Shown here piece after piece: positions 21,754-30,443 of a DNA stretch of 64,000 nucleotides. The DNA is from Streptomyces diacarni (GTDB lineage: Bacteria > Actinomycetota > Actinomycetes > Streptomycetales > Streptomycetaceae). The notes under the pieces were generated by a model. That model searched no databases, had not been told where the DNA came from, and worked only from the letters and a program-made list of their open reading frames with translations. The position numbers and the translations under genes were made by a program. Location of the stretch: NCBI RefSeq assembly GCF_003323715.1, contig NZ_QOIN01000061.1:1-64000 (forward strand), given 5' to 3'. Positions within the stretch are counted from its first letter, which is position 1, and the number at the start of each line of letters is the position of its first letter.

Positions 21754-22605
21754 ATGGTCTTGGGGCAGCAACCGCAGCAGTCGCAGCAATCGGATCCGGC
21801 ACCGCAGCAGGGTCGGCGCGCCCTGGGGTCCGCGCACCTCGTGTGGGACTGGAACGGCACGCTGCTGCACGACATCCACACCGTGCTCGAGGCGACTAAC
21901 GCCGCGTTCGACGAGCTCGGCTTCCCGGCGATCACGCTGGAGCGGTATCGGGAGCTGTACTGCGTTCCGGTGCCGCGCTTCTACGAGCGGCTGTTCGGCA
22001 GGATGCCCACGGGCAGCGAGTGGGAGGTCATGGACGAGACGTTCCACCGCCACTACTGGGCCCGTGTCGCCGGTGCGGGTCTGGCCGAGGGCGCCGCGGA
22101 ACTCCTGGCGACGCGGCAGGCGGCCGGCCACACTCAGTCGCTGTGCTCGCTGGCGCCGCACGACCGGCTGCTGCCGCTGCTGCGTACGTACGGCATCGAC
22201 GGGCATTTCCTGCGGGTCGACGGGGCGGTCGGCCCGACCGGTGGCGGCAAGGCCGCCCAGATGGTGCGGCATCTCGCCGCGCTGCGTGGGGTGGAGCCGA
22301 GCCGGGCCGTGGTGATCGGGGACGCGGTCGACGACGCGTTGGCGGCGGCCCACGCGGGGGCGCGCGCCGTGCTCTTCACCGGGGGCTCGCAGAGCCGGGC
22401 CAGCCTGGAGGAGGCGGGGGTGCCGGTTGTCGACACCTTGCGTGAGGCGGTCGAAACGGCGGAGCGCCTGGCCCGCGAGGCCGCCGAGGACTCCCCTCCC
22501 GTAGAGGGCGTAGAGGGCGTAGAGGGCGTAGGGGACACAGGGAGCACGCGGCGCACGGTGAGCCCCCGCCCCGCCACGGAGGGGGAAGCAGCGGCATGGG
22601 AGTAG
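21754..22605 (+). CDS. HAD superfamily hydrolase
   Basis: A 283-aa phosphatase-like protein. Motif I is LVWDWNGTLLHD, with a Trp between the two catalytic aspartates. A helical cap follows, and motif IV is VVIGDAVDDALAAAHAGARAV. It resembles phosphoglycolate-phosphatase-like HAD proteins (substrate unknown). The tail contains a 9-bp DNA repeat giving three VEG units. ATG 21754 was chosen over an earlier ATG at 21724 because the extra ten residues look unconserved; this is uncertain. Confidence 0.83.
   Translation: MVLGQQPQQSQQSDPAPQQGRRALGSAHLVWDWNGTLLHDIHTVLEATNAAFDELGFPAITLERYRELYCVPVPRFYERLFGRMPTGSEWEVMDETFHRHYWARVAGAGLAEGAAELLATRQAAGHTQSLCSLAPHDRLLPLLRTYGIDGHFLRVDGAVGPTGGGKAAQMVRHLAALRGVEPSRAVVIGDAVDDALAAAHAGARAVLFTGGSQSRASLEEAGVPVVDTLREAVETAERLAREAAEDSPPVEGVEGVEGVGDTGSTRRTVSPRPATEGEAAAWE
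22501..22530 (+). repeat. 9-bp tandem repeat in the HAD gene tail
   Basis: GTAGAGGGC is repeated three times exactly (22501-22527) and begins a fourth copy. In frame it encodes VEGVEGVEG. It is a possible slippage site. Confidence 0.8.
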
Positions 22606-23009
22606 CCTCAGCAGCGCCGTCGGCGGAACGGCGCCCGGCGGCCGCCGCATGGCGGCACGCGGCTGGCGCCACGCGGTGGCGCGCTGCGCGGTGGTACGCC
22701 GCGCCCCGCGTCCGGAAGGTGTCCGAAAGGGCCAAGACGATCTTTTCTGTCCCCCTCTTTGTACACATAAGGGCCATGACGCGAGAGTGCCGGAGAGAGA
22801 TAGCCTGGCCTACGTGATCAGCGCGATATCCACCGGAGGGTCTGCCCGCGGGCGCCGCTCCGTTCAGCGCCCCCCGCGCGACAGCGCGTGGGGCGCCGCT
22901 GGTCGTCTCTCCCGGCACAGTGGCGGACCCGTGCGGACACCCCGTGTTCCGGCGCCGTGCCCCTTCGATCCCGACGTCACGCAACGGCGCGCGACAGGAG
23001 CCAGAGGAC
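22606..23009. other. Leader region of the glutamate dehydrogenase gene
   Basis: 404 nt with no supported gene. A 7-bp hairpin GCGCCAC/GTGGCGC with a 3-nt loop (22666-22682) could end HAD transcription. The stretch 22735-22810 is relatively AT-rich (TCTTTTCTGT, CTCTTTGTACACATAAGG, GAGATAGCCTGG) and is the most likely promoter zone, but no well-spaced -35/-10 pair is obvious. A GTG-initiated frame from 22816 overlaps the real start out of frame and has no recognisable features. Confidence 0.4.
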
Positions 23010-26000
23010 ATGCAGAGCAAGCTGGAAGAAGCAAAAGCCGAGCGGCTGGCGGAAGCCGCTAGGGTGGCTGAACAGAGCCCGGCGCAGGGACGCCACCCGG
23101 TGCAGGGCCTCAACGGCCCCCAGGACGACGCCCTTGGCGCGTATCTCCAGCGGTACTACCTGCACACGGCGCCGGAGGACCTCACCGACCGTGACCCGGT
23201 CGACATCCTCGGCGGTGCACTCGCCCACTACCGTCTCGCGCAGGAGCGTCCGCAGGGCACGGCGAATGTGCGGGTGTACTCGCCGTCGATCGATGAGAAC
23301 GGCTTCTCGTGCACGCACTCGGTGATCGAGGTCGTGACGGACGACATGCCGTTCCTGGTCGACTCGGTCACCAACGAGCTCTCGCGGCAGGGCCGCGGCA
23401 TCCACGTCGTGATCCACCCGCAGATGGTGGTGCGCCGGGATCTGGCCGGGAAGCTGCTGGAGGTCCTGTCCGGCGGCCGTGACGACGTGGCGGCCCAGCA
23501 GGCCGACGCCGCGCAGCAGGCGGGGACGGCTTCGCAGGGGCCGGGGAAGCGCCAGGCGAAGGAGAAGCGGGAGAAGCTGCCGCACGACGCGCTGGTCGAA
23601 TCATGGATTCACGTGGAGATCGACCGGGAGACCGACCGGGAGGACCTCAAGCAGATCAGCGCGGATCTGCGCCGGGTTCTCTCGGATGTGCGGGAGGCGG
23701 TCGAGGACTGGCAGAAGATGCGGGGCGCGGCGCTGCGCATCGCGGACGAGCTGACGGGGGAGCCGACCGACGACCTGCCGGGCGAGGAGGTCGACGAGGC
23801 GCGTGAGCTGCTGCGCTGGCTGGCGGATGATCACTTCACCTTCCTCGGCTACCGCGAGTACGAACTCGACGCCGAGGGCGGCAAGGGCGGCAGGGGCACC
23901 AAGAGCGGTAAGGCCGCCAAGGGTGCCAAGGCCGGCAAGGCGGCGAAGGACGGCAGGGAAGCCGTGGAGGGCGAGGAGCTGACGCTCACGCCGCTGCCCG
24001 GCACGGGTCTGGGCATCCTGCGGTCCGATCCGCACCAGTCGGGTGACGAGGGGCATCCGGTCTCGCCGTCGTTCAACCGGCTGCCCGCGGACGCGCGGGC
24101 GAAGGCGCGTGAGCACCGGATGCTGGTGCTGACGAAGGCGAACAGCCGCTCGACGGTGCATCGCGCCTCGTACCTGGACTACGTGGGCGTCAAGAAGTTC
24201 GACGCCGAGGGCAATGTGGTGGGGGAGCGGCGCTTCCTGGGCCTGTTCTCGTCCGCGGCCTACACGGAGTCGGTGCGGCGGGTGCCGGTCATCCGGCGGA
24301 AGGTCGCGGAGGTGCTGGACGGCGCCGGGTTCACCCCGGACAGCCACGCGGGCCGCGATCTGCTGCAGATCCTGGAGACCTACCCGCGCGACGAGCTGTT
24401 CCAGACGCCGGCCGACGAGCTGCGTTCCATCGTCACCTCGGTCCTCTACCTCCAGGAGCGCCGCAAGCTGCGGCTGTACCTGCGCCAGGACGAGTACGGG
24501 CGGTACTACTCGGCGCTGGTCTACCTGCCGCGCGACCGGTACACGACCGGGGTGCGGCTGCGGCTGACGGACATCCTGACCGAGGAGCTGGGCGGCACCA
24601 GCGTCGACTTCACGGCCTGGAACACGGAGTCGGTGCTCTCCAGGCTGCACTTCGTGATCCGGGTGCGTACGGGCGCCGAGCTGCGGGAGCTGACGGACGC
24701 GGAGGTCGACCGCATCGAGACGCGGCTGGCGGAGGCGGCGCGTTCGTGGGCGGACGGCTTCAGCGAGGCGCTGGTCGCCGAGTGCGGCGAGGAGCAGGCC
24801 GCCGAGATGGCGCAGAAGTACGCGCACGCCTTCCCCGAGGGCTACAAGGCGGACTTCCCGCCGCGTGCGGCCGTGGCGGACCTGCAGCACATCGAGCAGT
24901 TGGTGCGTGGCGGTGCGGAGGACGACTTCGCGCTGAGCCTGTACGAGCCGGTGGGCGCTGCTCCGGGGGAGCGCCGCTTCAAGATCTACCGCACGGGCAG
25001 TCCCGTCTCGCTCTCCGCCGTGCTGCCCGGGTTGCAGGCGATGGGCGTCGAGGTGGTGGACGAGCGCCCCTACGAGCTGCGGTGCGCGGACAGGTCGCAC
25101 GCGTGGATCTACGACTTCGGGCTGCGGATGCCGGACGGGCAGCGCGGTCTGGAGGAGGAGACGCGGGAGCGTTTCCAGGAGGCGTTCACGGCGGTGTGGA
25201 CGGGCCACGCGGAGAACGACGGTCTCAACGCGCTGGTGCTCTCGGCCGGGTTGACCTGGCGGCAGGCGATGGTGCTGCGTGCGTACGCGAAGTATCTGCG
25301 GCAGGCGGGTTCGACGTTCAGTCAGGCCTACATCGAGGACACGCTGCGCGGGAACGTGCACACGACGCGGTTGCTCGTCAGCCTGTTCGAGGCGCGGCTG
25401 GACCCGACGCGCAGGCGTGCGGGCCACGAGCTGATCGACGGCATCCTGGAGGAGCTGACCGGGGCGCTGGACCAGGTCGCCAGCCTGGACGAGGACCGCA
25501 TCCTGCGCTCCTTCCTCACCGTCATCACCGCCACCCTGCGCACCAACTACTTCCAGCTGGCCGGCGACGGCAAGCCGCACACCTACGTGTCGATGAAGCT
25601 GGATCCGCAGGCGATCCCGGACCTGCCCGCGCCGCGTCCCGCCTACGAGATCTGGGTGTACTCGCCGCGGGTCGAGGGCGTCCACCTGCGGTTCGGCAAG
25701 GTGGCGCGCGGTGGTCTGCGCTGGTCGGACCGGCGTGAGGACTTCCGCACCGAGATCCTCGGCCTGGTCAAGGCGCAGGAGGTCAAGAACACCGTCATCG
25801 TGCCGGTCGGCGCCAAGGGCGGCTTCGTCGGCAAGCAGCTGCCCGACCCGTCCGTGGACCGCGACGCGTGGCAGGCCGAGGGCATCGCCTGCTACAAGAC
25901 GTTCATCTCGGGCCTGCTGGACGTCACCGACAACCTGGTCTCCGGCGAGGTGGAGTACCCCCAGGACGTGGTGCGGCACGACGAGGACGACACCTACCTC

Positions 26001-28118
26001 GTCGTGGCCGCCGACAAGGGCACGGCCACCTTCTCCGACATCGCCAACGAGGTCGCGAACTCCTACGGCTACTGGCTGGGTGACGCGTTCGCCTCGGGCG
26101 GTTCGGCCGGGTACGACCACAAGGGCATGGGCATCACGGCGCGCGGCGCCTGGGAGTCGGTCAAGCGGCACTTCCGCGAGCTGGGCCACGACACCCAGAC
26201 GGAGGACTTCACCGTCGTCGGCGTCGGCGACATGTCGGGCGACGTGTTCGGCAACGGCATGCTGCTCTCGGAGCACATCCGGCTGGTGGCGGCCTTCGAC
26301 CACCGGCACATCTTCCTCGACCCCGACCCGGAGGCGGCCCCCTCCTACGCGGAGCGCCGCCGCCTGTTCGAGCTGCCGCGCTCTTCGTGGGCGGACTACG
26401 ACACGACGCTGATCTCGGCCGGCGGCGGCGTCCACCCGCGCAGCGCGAAGTCGGTGCCGATCACCCCGCAGGTGCGCGAGGCGCTGGGCATCGAGCAGGG
26501 CGTCACCAAGCTGACCCCGGCCGAGCTGATGCGCGCCATTCTGACGGCCCCCGTCGACCTGCTGTGGAACGGCGGCATCGGCACCTACGTCAAGGCGTCG
26601 ACGGAGAGCGACGCGGACGTCGGTGACAAGGCCAACGACGCGATCCGGGTGGACGGCCAGGACCTGCGGGTCAAGGTCGTCGGCGAGGGCGGCAACCTGG
26701 GCTGCACCCAGCTGGGCCGGATCGAGGTCGCCTCGGACGGCGGGCGGATCAACACCGACGCGATCGACAACAGCGCGGGCGTGGACACCTCCGACCACGA
26801 GGTGAACATCAAGATCCTGCTCAACTCCGTGGTGGCCGACGGCGACATGACCGTCAAGCAGCGCAACAAGCTGCTCGCCCAGATGACGGACGAGGTCGGC
26901 GAGCTGGTGCTGCGCAACAACTACGCGCAGAACGCGGCGCTGTCCAACTCACTGGCGCAGGCCCCCAGCCTGCTGCTGGCCAGCCAGCGGCAGATGCGCA
27001 GGCTGGCCAAGGAGGGCAAGCTGGACCGGCAGCTGGAGTTCCTGCCCACGGACCGGCAGATCCGTGAGCGGCTGAACAACGGGGACGGGCTGACTCAGCC
27101 GGAGATCGCCGTGCTGCTCGCCTACACGAAGATCAACGTGACGGACGAGTTGATCGCGACGTCGCTGCCGGACGACGCCTACCTGAAGCGGCTGCTGTAC
27201 TGCTACTTCCCCGAGGCGCTGCGCGAGCGCTTCGGACAGCAGATCGAGGCGCACGCGCTGCGCCGCGAGATCGTCACGACGGTCCTGGTCAACGACACCG
27301 TGAACGTGGCGGGCTCCACCTTCGTGCACCGTATGAAGGAGGAGTCGGGGGCCTCGACGGAGGAGATCGTGCGCGCGCACACGGCCGCGCGCGCCATCTT
27401 CCGGCTCGGTGACATCTGGGACGAGGTCGAGTCGCTGGACAACCAGGTCGCGGCCAATGTGCTCACCGACATCCGGCTGCGCTCGCGGCAGCTCGTCGAG
27501 CGCGGTACCCGCTGGCTGCTGAACAACCGTCCGCAGCCGCTGCTGCTGGCCGACACCATCGAGCTGTTCTCCGAGCGGGTGGAGACGGTCTGGGCGGAGC
27601 TGCCCAAGCTGCTCAAGGGCGACGACCTCAAGTGGCACCAGCGGGTGTACGACAAGCTGTCGGGCGCCGGCGTCCCGGCGGAGCTGGCGCAGCGGATCGC
27701 GGGCTCGGCCGCGGCGTTCTCCACGCTGGATGTGGTCGCCGTCGCGGACCGCATGGGCAAGGAGCTGATGGACGTCGCCGAGGTCTACTTCGACCTCGCC
27801 GACCGGCTGGGCATCACCCAGCTCCAGGGCCGCGTCAGCGAGCTGCCGCGGGCCGACCGCTGGCAGTCGATGGCCCGCTCCTCCATCCGCGAGGACCTGT
27901 ACGCGGCGCACCAGCTGCTGGTGGCCGATGTGCTGGCCGCGGGCAACGGCGCCGACACGCCGGGGCAGCGGTACGAGGCGTGGGAGGAGAAGAACCGCGC
28001 CATCCTCGTGCGCGCACGGGGCACCCTGGACGAGATCCAGGCCTCGGAGACGTTCGACCTGGCGAACCTGTCGGTGGCCATGCGGACGATGCGTACGCTG
28101 CTGCGCAGCAACCGCTGA
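23010..28118 (+). CDS. gdhB: NAD-specific glutamate dehydrogenase, 180-kDa class
   Basis: A 1702-aa enzyme that oxidises glutamate to 2-oxoglutarate and ammonium with NAD+. The size and segments match the large bacterial GDH class first described in Streptomyces. N-terminal ACT-like regulatory segments (SVIEVVTDDMPFLVDSVTNE) precede the catalytic core, with RFGKVARGGLRWSDRREDFR, PVGAKGGFVGKQLPD and the NAD-domain region VVGEGGNLGCTQLGRIE. Two low-complexity insertions stand out: a Gln/Ala/Lys stretch near residues 160-190 and a Gly/Lys-rich stretch near residues 288-325. ATG 23010 has AGAGGA close upstream. Large GDHs in this class are allosteric. Confidence 0.95.
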   Translation: MQSKLEEAKAERLAEAARVAEQSPAQGRHPVQGLNGPQDDALGAYLQRYYLHTAPEDLTDRDPVDILGGALAHYRLAQERPQGTANVRVYSPSIDENGFSCTHSVIEVVTDDMPFLVDSVTNELSRQGRGIHVVIHPQMVVRRDLAGKLLEVLSGGRDDVAAQQADAAQQAGTASQGPGKRQAKEKREKLPHDALVESWIHVEIDRETDREDLKQISADLRRVLSDVREAVEDWQKMRGAALRIADELTGEPTDDLPGEEVDEARELLRWLADDHFTFLGYREYELDAEGGKGGRGTKSGKAAKGAKAGKAAKDGREAVEGEELTLTPLPGTGLGILRSDPHQSGDEGHPVSPSFNRLPADARAKAREHRMLVLTKANSRSTVHRASYLDYVGVKKFDAEGNVVGERRFLGLFSSAAYTESVRRVPVIRRKVAEVLDGAGFTPDSHAGRDLLQILETYPRDELFQTPADELRSIVTSVLYLQERRKLRLYLRQDEYGRYYSALVYLPRDRYTTGVRLRLTDILTEELGGTSVDFTAWNTESVLSRLHFVIRVRTGAELRELTDAEVDRIETRLAEAARSWADGFSEALVAECGEEQAAEMAQKYAHAFPEGYKADFPPRAAVADLQHIEQLVRGGAEDDFALSLYEPVGAAPGERRFKIYRTGSPVSLSAVLPGLQAMGVEVVDERPYELRCADRSHAWIYDFGLRMPDGQRGLEEETRERFQEAFTAVWTGHAENDGLNALVLSAGLTWRQAMVLRAYAKYLRQAGSTFSQAYIEDTLRGNVHTTRLLVSLFEARLDPTRRRAGHELIDGILEELTGALDQVASLDEDRILRSFLTVITATLRTNYFQLAGDGKPHTYVSMKLDPQAIPDLPAPRPAYEIWVYSPRVEGVHLRFGKVARGGLRWSDRREDFRTEILGLVKAQEVKNTVIVPVGAKGGFVGKQLPDPSVDRDAWQAEGIACYKTFISGLLDVTDNLVSGEVEYPQDVVRHDEDDTYLVVAADKGTATFSDIANEVANSYGYWLGDAFASGGSAGYDHKGMGITARGAWESVKRHFRELGHDTQTEDFTVVGVGDMSGDVFGNGMLLSEHIRLVAAFDHRHIFLDPDPEAAPSYAERRRLFELPRSSWADYDTTLISAGGGVHPRSAKSVPITPQVREALGIEQGVTKLTPAELMRAILTAPVDLLWNGGIGTYVKASTESDADVGDKANDAIRVDGQDLRVKVVGEGGNLGCTQLGRIEVASDGGRINTDAIDNSAGVDTSDHEVNIKILLNSVVADGDMTVKQRNKLLAQMTDEVGELVLRNNYAQNAALSNSLAQAPSLLLASQRQMRRLAKEGKLDRQLEFLPTDRQIRERLNNGDGLTQPEIAVLLAYTKINVTDELIATSLPDDAYLKRLLYCYFPEALRERFGQQIEAHALRREIVTTVLVNDTVNVAGSTFVHRMKEESGASTEEIVRAHTAARAIFRLGDIWDEVESLDNQVAANVLTDIRLRSRQLVERGTRWLLNNRPQPLLLADTIELFSERVETVWAELPKLLKGDDLKWHQRVYDKLSGAGVPAELAQRIAGSAAAFSTLDVVAVADRMGKELMDVAEVYFDLADRLGITQLQGRVSELPRADRWQSMARSSIREDLYAAHQLLVADVLAAGNGADTPGQRYEAWEEKNRAILVRARGTLDEIQASETFDLANLSVAMRTMRTLLRSNR

Positions 28119-28142
28119 GGACCGGCGGGGCGAGGCGCCGCT

Positions 28143-28184
28143 GACCGCCGTGCCGGGAAGGGACACCTTCCCGGCACGGCGGTC
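28143..28184. terminator. Strong terminator after the glutamate dehydrogenase gene
   Basis: A perfect 19-bp inverted repeat (28143-28161 with 28166-28184) has the 4-nt loop GACA and lies 24 nt after the stop codon. It is by far the longest stem seen in the window apart from the rRNA terminator. It separates the core-metabolism gene from the wall-polymer island. Confidence 0.85.
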
Positions 28185-28241
28185 ACGCGTTCGGCCCTCC
28201 ACCGCGCGCGGGCCGCCTGCCGCGCTGCTTACCGTGCAGGA

Positions 28242-30443
28242 ATGGGTGGGCTGGTGGAGGGCGTGGCTGAGGTGGACGACGCGGGCGCGGGCGCGGCTCT
28301 AAGCGCCGAGGCCGCGCGGGAGCGGCAGCAGCGCGTCCGCCGGATGCGGGACCGTACCCGGTCGGGATGCGCGCTCGGTCTGCTGGCCGCCGGCTACCTG
28401 TTCCAGGTGGCGGGCATCGCCGGGGCCGGCGTCGCCCTCGTCGTCCTCGGTGCGGCGCTGGGCCTGCTGACGGACGTGCTGCTGCCGCACCACGCACGCA
28501 GTACGGAGAGGCGGCTGGCCCGGGCGCAGTTCACCCCCGCCGTCCGGCAGATGCTGCGGGACGCGCTGCTGCTGGGCGGCCTGGGGCGGCTGGGGGTTCT
28601 CGACTCGGGCAGCACCGCGCCGCTGCTGGGGGCCGTGCTGGCGTGCTGGGCCCTGCACTTCCTGTGCCAGGCGGTCGCCGGGTCGGTGCGCGCCCGCAGA
28701 CGGCTGCCCGTGGTCACCCGCAACATCGACGCCTCGGCGCTCGGGCTGACTCCCTCACCGCCGGCGCTGTTCGCGCAGCGGGCGACGGTGCGCCTGCTGG
28801 GCGTCGCGGCCGTGCTGACGGCGGGGATGAGCGCGTCGGCCGCGACGGGGGACCCGCTGTGGGCGCTGGCGGCGGCCCTGTGCTGCTGCGCCGGGATGCT
28901 CGCCGGGATCGCGTGGCTGGCCACCTGGCTGCTGCCGGGCAAGCGGGTGGTCGGCGAGGAGGAGGCGCTGGCCTGGCTGGACGCGTGGCTGGCGGAGTAC
29001 CGGCCGACGGTGGGCATGTACTTCTCCGGCGGCAACGCCTCCGCGTACCAGGCGAACATGTGGCTGAGCACGCTGGCCGAGCTGGAGGGGCGGCCCGTGA
29101 TCGTGCTGCGCGAGCGGTTCATGGTGCAGAAGATCGACGCCACGGACGTGCCCGTCCTGTGCGTGCCGAAGGTGTCGCACCTGATGCGGCTGGAACACTC
29201 CACGCTGAAGGTGCTGCTGCACCCGGCGAACTCCGGCAAGACCTCGCAGGTGCTGCGCATCCCCACCCTCAAGCACGCCTTCATCAACCACGGCGAGTCC
29301 GACAAGCTCTCCTCCTGCAACCCCTACGCCAAGGCCTACGACCAGGTGTGGGTCGCCGGCGAGGCCGCCCGCGAGCGCTACGCGCTGGCGCACATCGGGG
29401 TGGAGGACAAGGACGTGGTGGAGGTCGGCCGTCCGCAGCTCGCGCCCATCGAGGCGGCGGGCACCCGCGGGACGGCAGCCGGGCCCGGGGGCCGCGACGG
29501 CCGTCTCACCGTGCTGTACGCGCCGACGTGGGAGGGGTTCACCGACGATCCGGGCAACACCTCGGTGCTGGTGGCGGGCGAGGCGATCGTCTCCGCGCTG
29601 GTGGCCGACCCCGGGGTACGGCTGCTGTACAAGCCGCACCCGATGACCGGCACCGTCGACCCGCGCGCGGGGGAGGCCGACCGGCGCATCCGTGCGCTGA
29701 TCCAGCGGGCGAACGCCGGGCAGGGCGGCGAGGAGCCAGGACCCGGGGCGCAGGCGGCGCTTCGGGAGGCGGCCGCCGAGCTGCGCAGGCTCACCCGCGT
29801 GGACTTCGGCCGGCGCGCCGACGAGGTGGAGCGGATGCTGCGCCAGCCGGCACCCGAGCCCGGCCGCGCCCGGGAGGTGGAGGAGGCGGCGCGGGCGTGG
29901 GAGGAGGCGTACTGGGCGGCGCAGCCCCCCTGGCTCCACCAGATCGTCACCGCCGGCGGCCCCGGCCTCTTCTGCTGCTTCAACGAGGCCGACGTGCTGG
30001 TCTCGGACGTCTCGTCCGTCGTCTCCGACTACCTCAGCAGCGAGAAGCCGTACGCCGTCGCCAACACCAGCGGCCTGGACGACGACGACTTCCGGGCGGC
30101 CTGCCCCACGGTGCGTGCCGCGACCCTCCTCGGCCCGGACGGTACGGGCATCGACCGGCTGCTGCACACCGTGCGGCACCCGCAGGAGGACACCCTCGCC
30201 CCGGCCCGCGCCGCCTTGAAGGTCCGGCTGCTCGGGCCGGCCGAACCGCCGTCCCTCGTCCGCTTCAACCGGGCCGTGCGGGCGCTGGTGAGGGAGGCCG
30301 AGGCGCGCGAGGAGCGGGTGCGCGCGGTGGTCGGGCAGCCGCTCGACGCGGAGGGCGATGCGGAGGGCGAGGTGGAGGCCGAGGAGGAGAGGGAGCGGGG
30401 TCAGGCGCTGGCGGAGGCGCTCGGTGAGGACGAGCGGCCCTGA
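28242..30443 (+). CDS. Membrane-anchored TagF/TagB-like glycopolymer transferase
   Basis: A 733-aa protein. The first about 230 residues contain several hydrophobic helices (LGLLAAGYLFQVAGIAGAGV; ATVRLLGVAAVLTAGM; ALCCCAGMLAGIAWLATWLL). The rest resembles CDP-glycerol:polyglycerophosphate transferases: LKHAFINHGESDK in place of the TagF HGTPLK, VLYAPTWEGF, LLYKPHPM, and DVLVSDVSSVVSDYLSS in place of TDYSSLMFD. A polyol- or glycosyl-phosphate transfer role on a lipid-linked precursor is the best inference, but the altered motifs mean the substrate is open. It opens the island and overlaps the convergent glycosyltransferase by 43 nt. Confidence 0.75.
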   Translation: MGGLVEGVAEVDDAGAGAALSAEAARERQQRVRRMRDRTRSGCALGLLAAGYLFQVAGIAGAGVALVVLGAALGLLTDVLLPHHARSTERRLARAQFTPAVRQMLRDALLLGGLGRLGVLDSGSTAPLLGAVLACWALHFLCQAVAGSVRARRRLPVVTRNIDASALGLTPSPPALFAQRATVRLLGVAAVLTAGMSASAATGDPLWALAAALCCCAGMLAGIAWLATWLLPGKRVVGEEEALAWLDAWLAEYRPTVGMYFSGGNASAYQANMWLSTLAELEGRPVIVLRERFMVQKIDATDVPVLCVPKVSHLMRLEHSTLKVLLHPANSGKTSQVLRIPTLKHAFINHGESDKLSSCNPYAKAYDQVWVAGEAARERYALAHIGVEDKDVVEVGRPQLAPIEAAGTRGTAAGPGGRDGRLTVLYAPTWEGFTDDPGNTSVLVAGEAIVSALVADPGVRLLYKPHPMTGTVDPRAGEADRRIRALIQRANAGQGGEEPGPGAQAALREAAAELRRLTRVDFGRRADEVERMLRQPAPEPGRAREVEEAARAWEEAYWAAQPPWLHQIVTAGGPGLFCCFNEADVLVSDVSSVVSDYLSSEKPYAVANTSGLDDDDFRAACPTVRAATLLGPDGTGIDRLLHTVRHPQEDTLAPARAALKVRLLGPAEPPSLVRFNRAVRALVREAEAREERVRAVVGQPLDAEGDAEGEVEAEEERERGQALAEALGEDERP

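Noticed and set aside
23601..26798. 1065-codon open frame on the minus strand
   Set aside because: It lies wholly antisense to the conserved glutamate dehydrogenase gene and is rich in Arg/Val/Leu/His as expected for a GC-rich shadow frame; no domain is recognisable.
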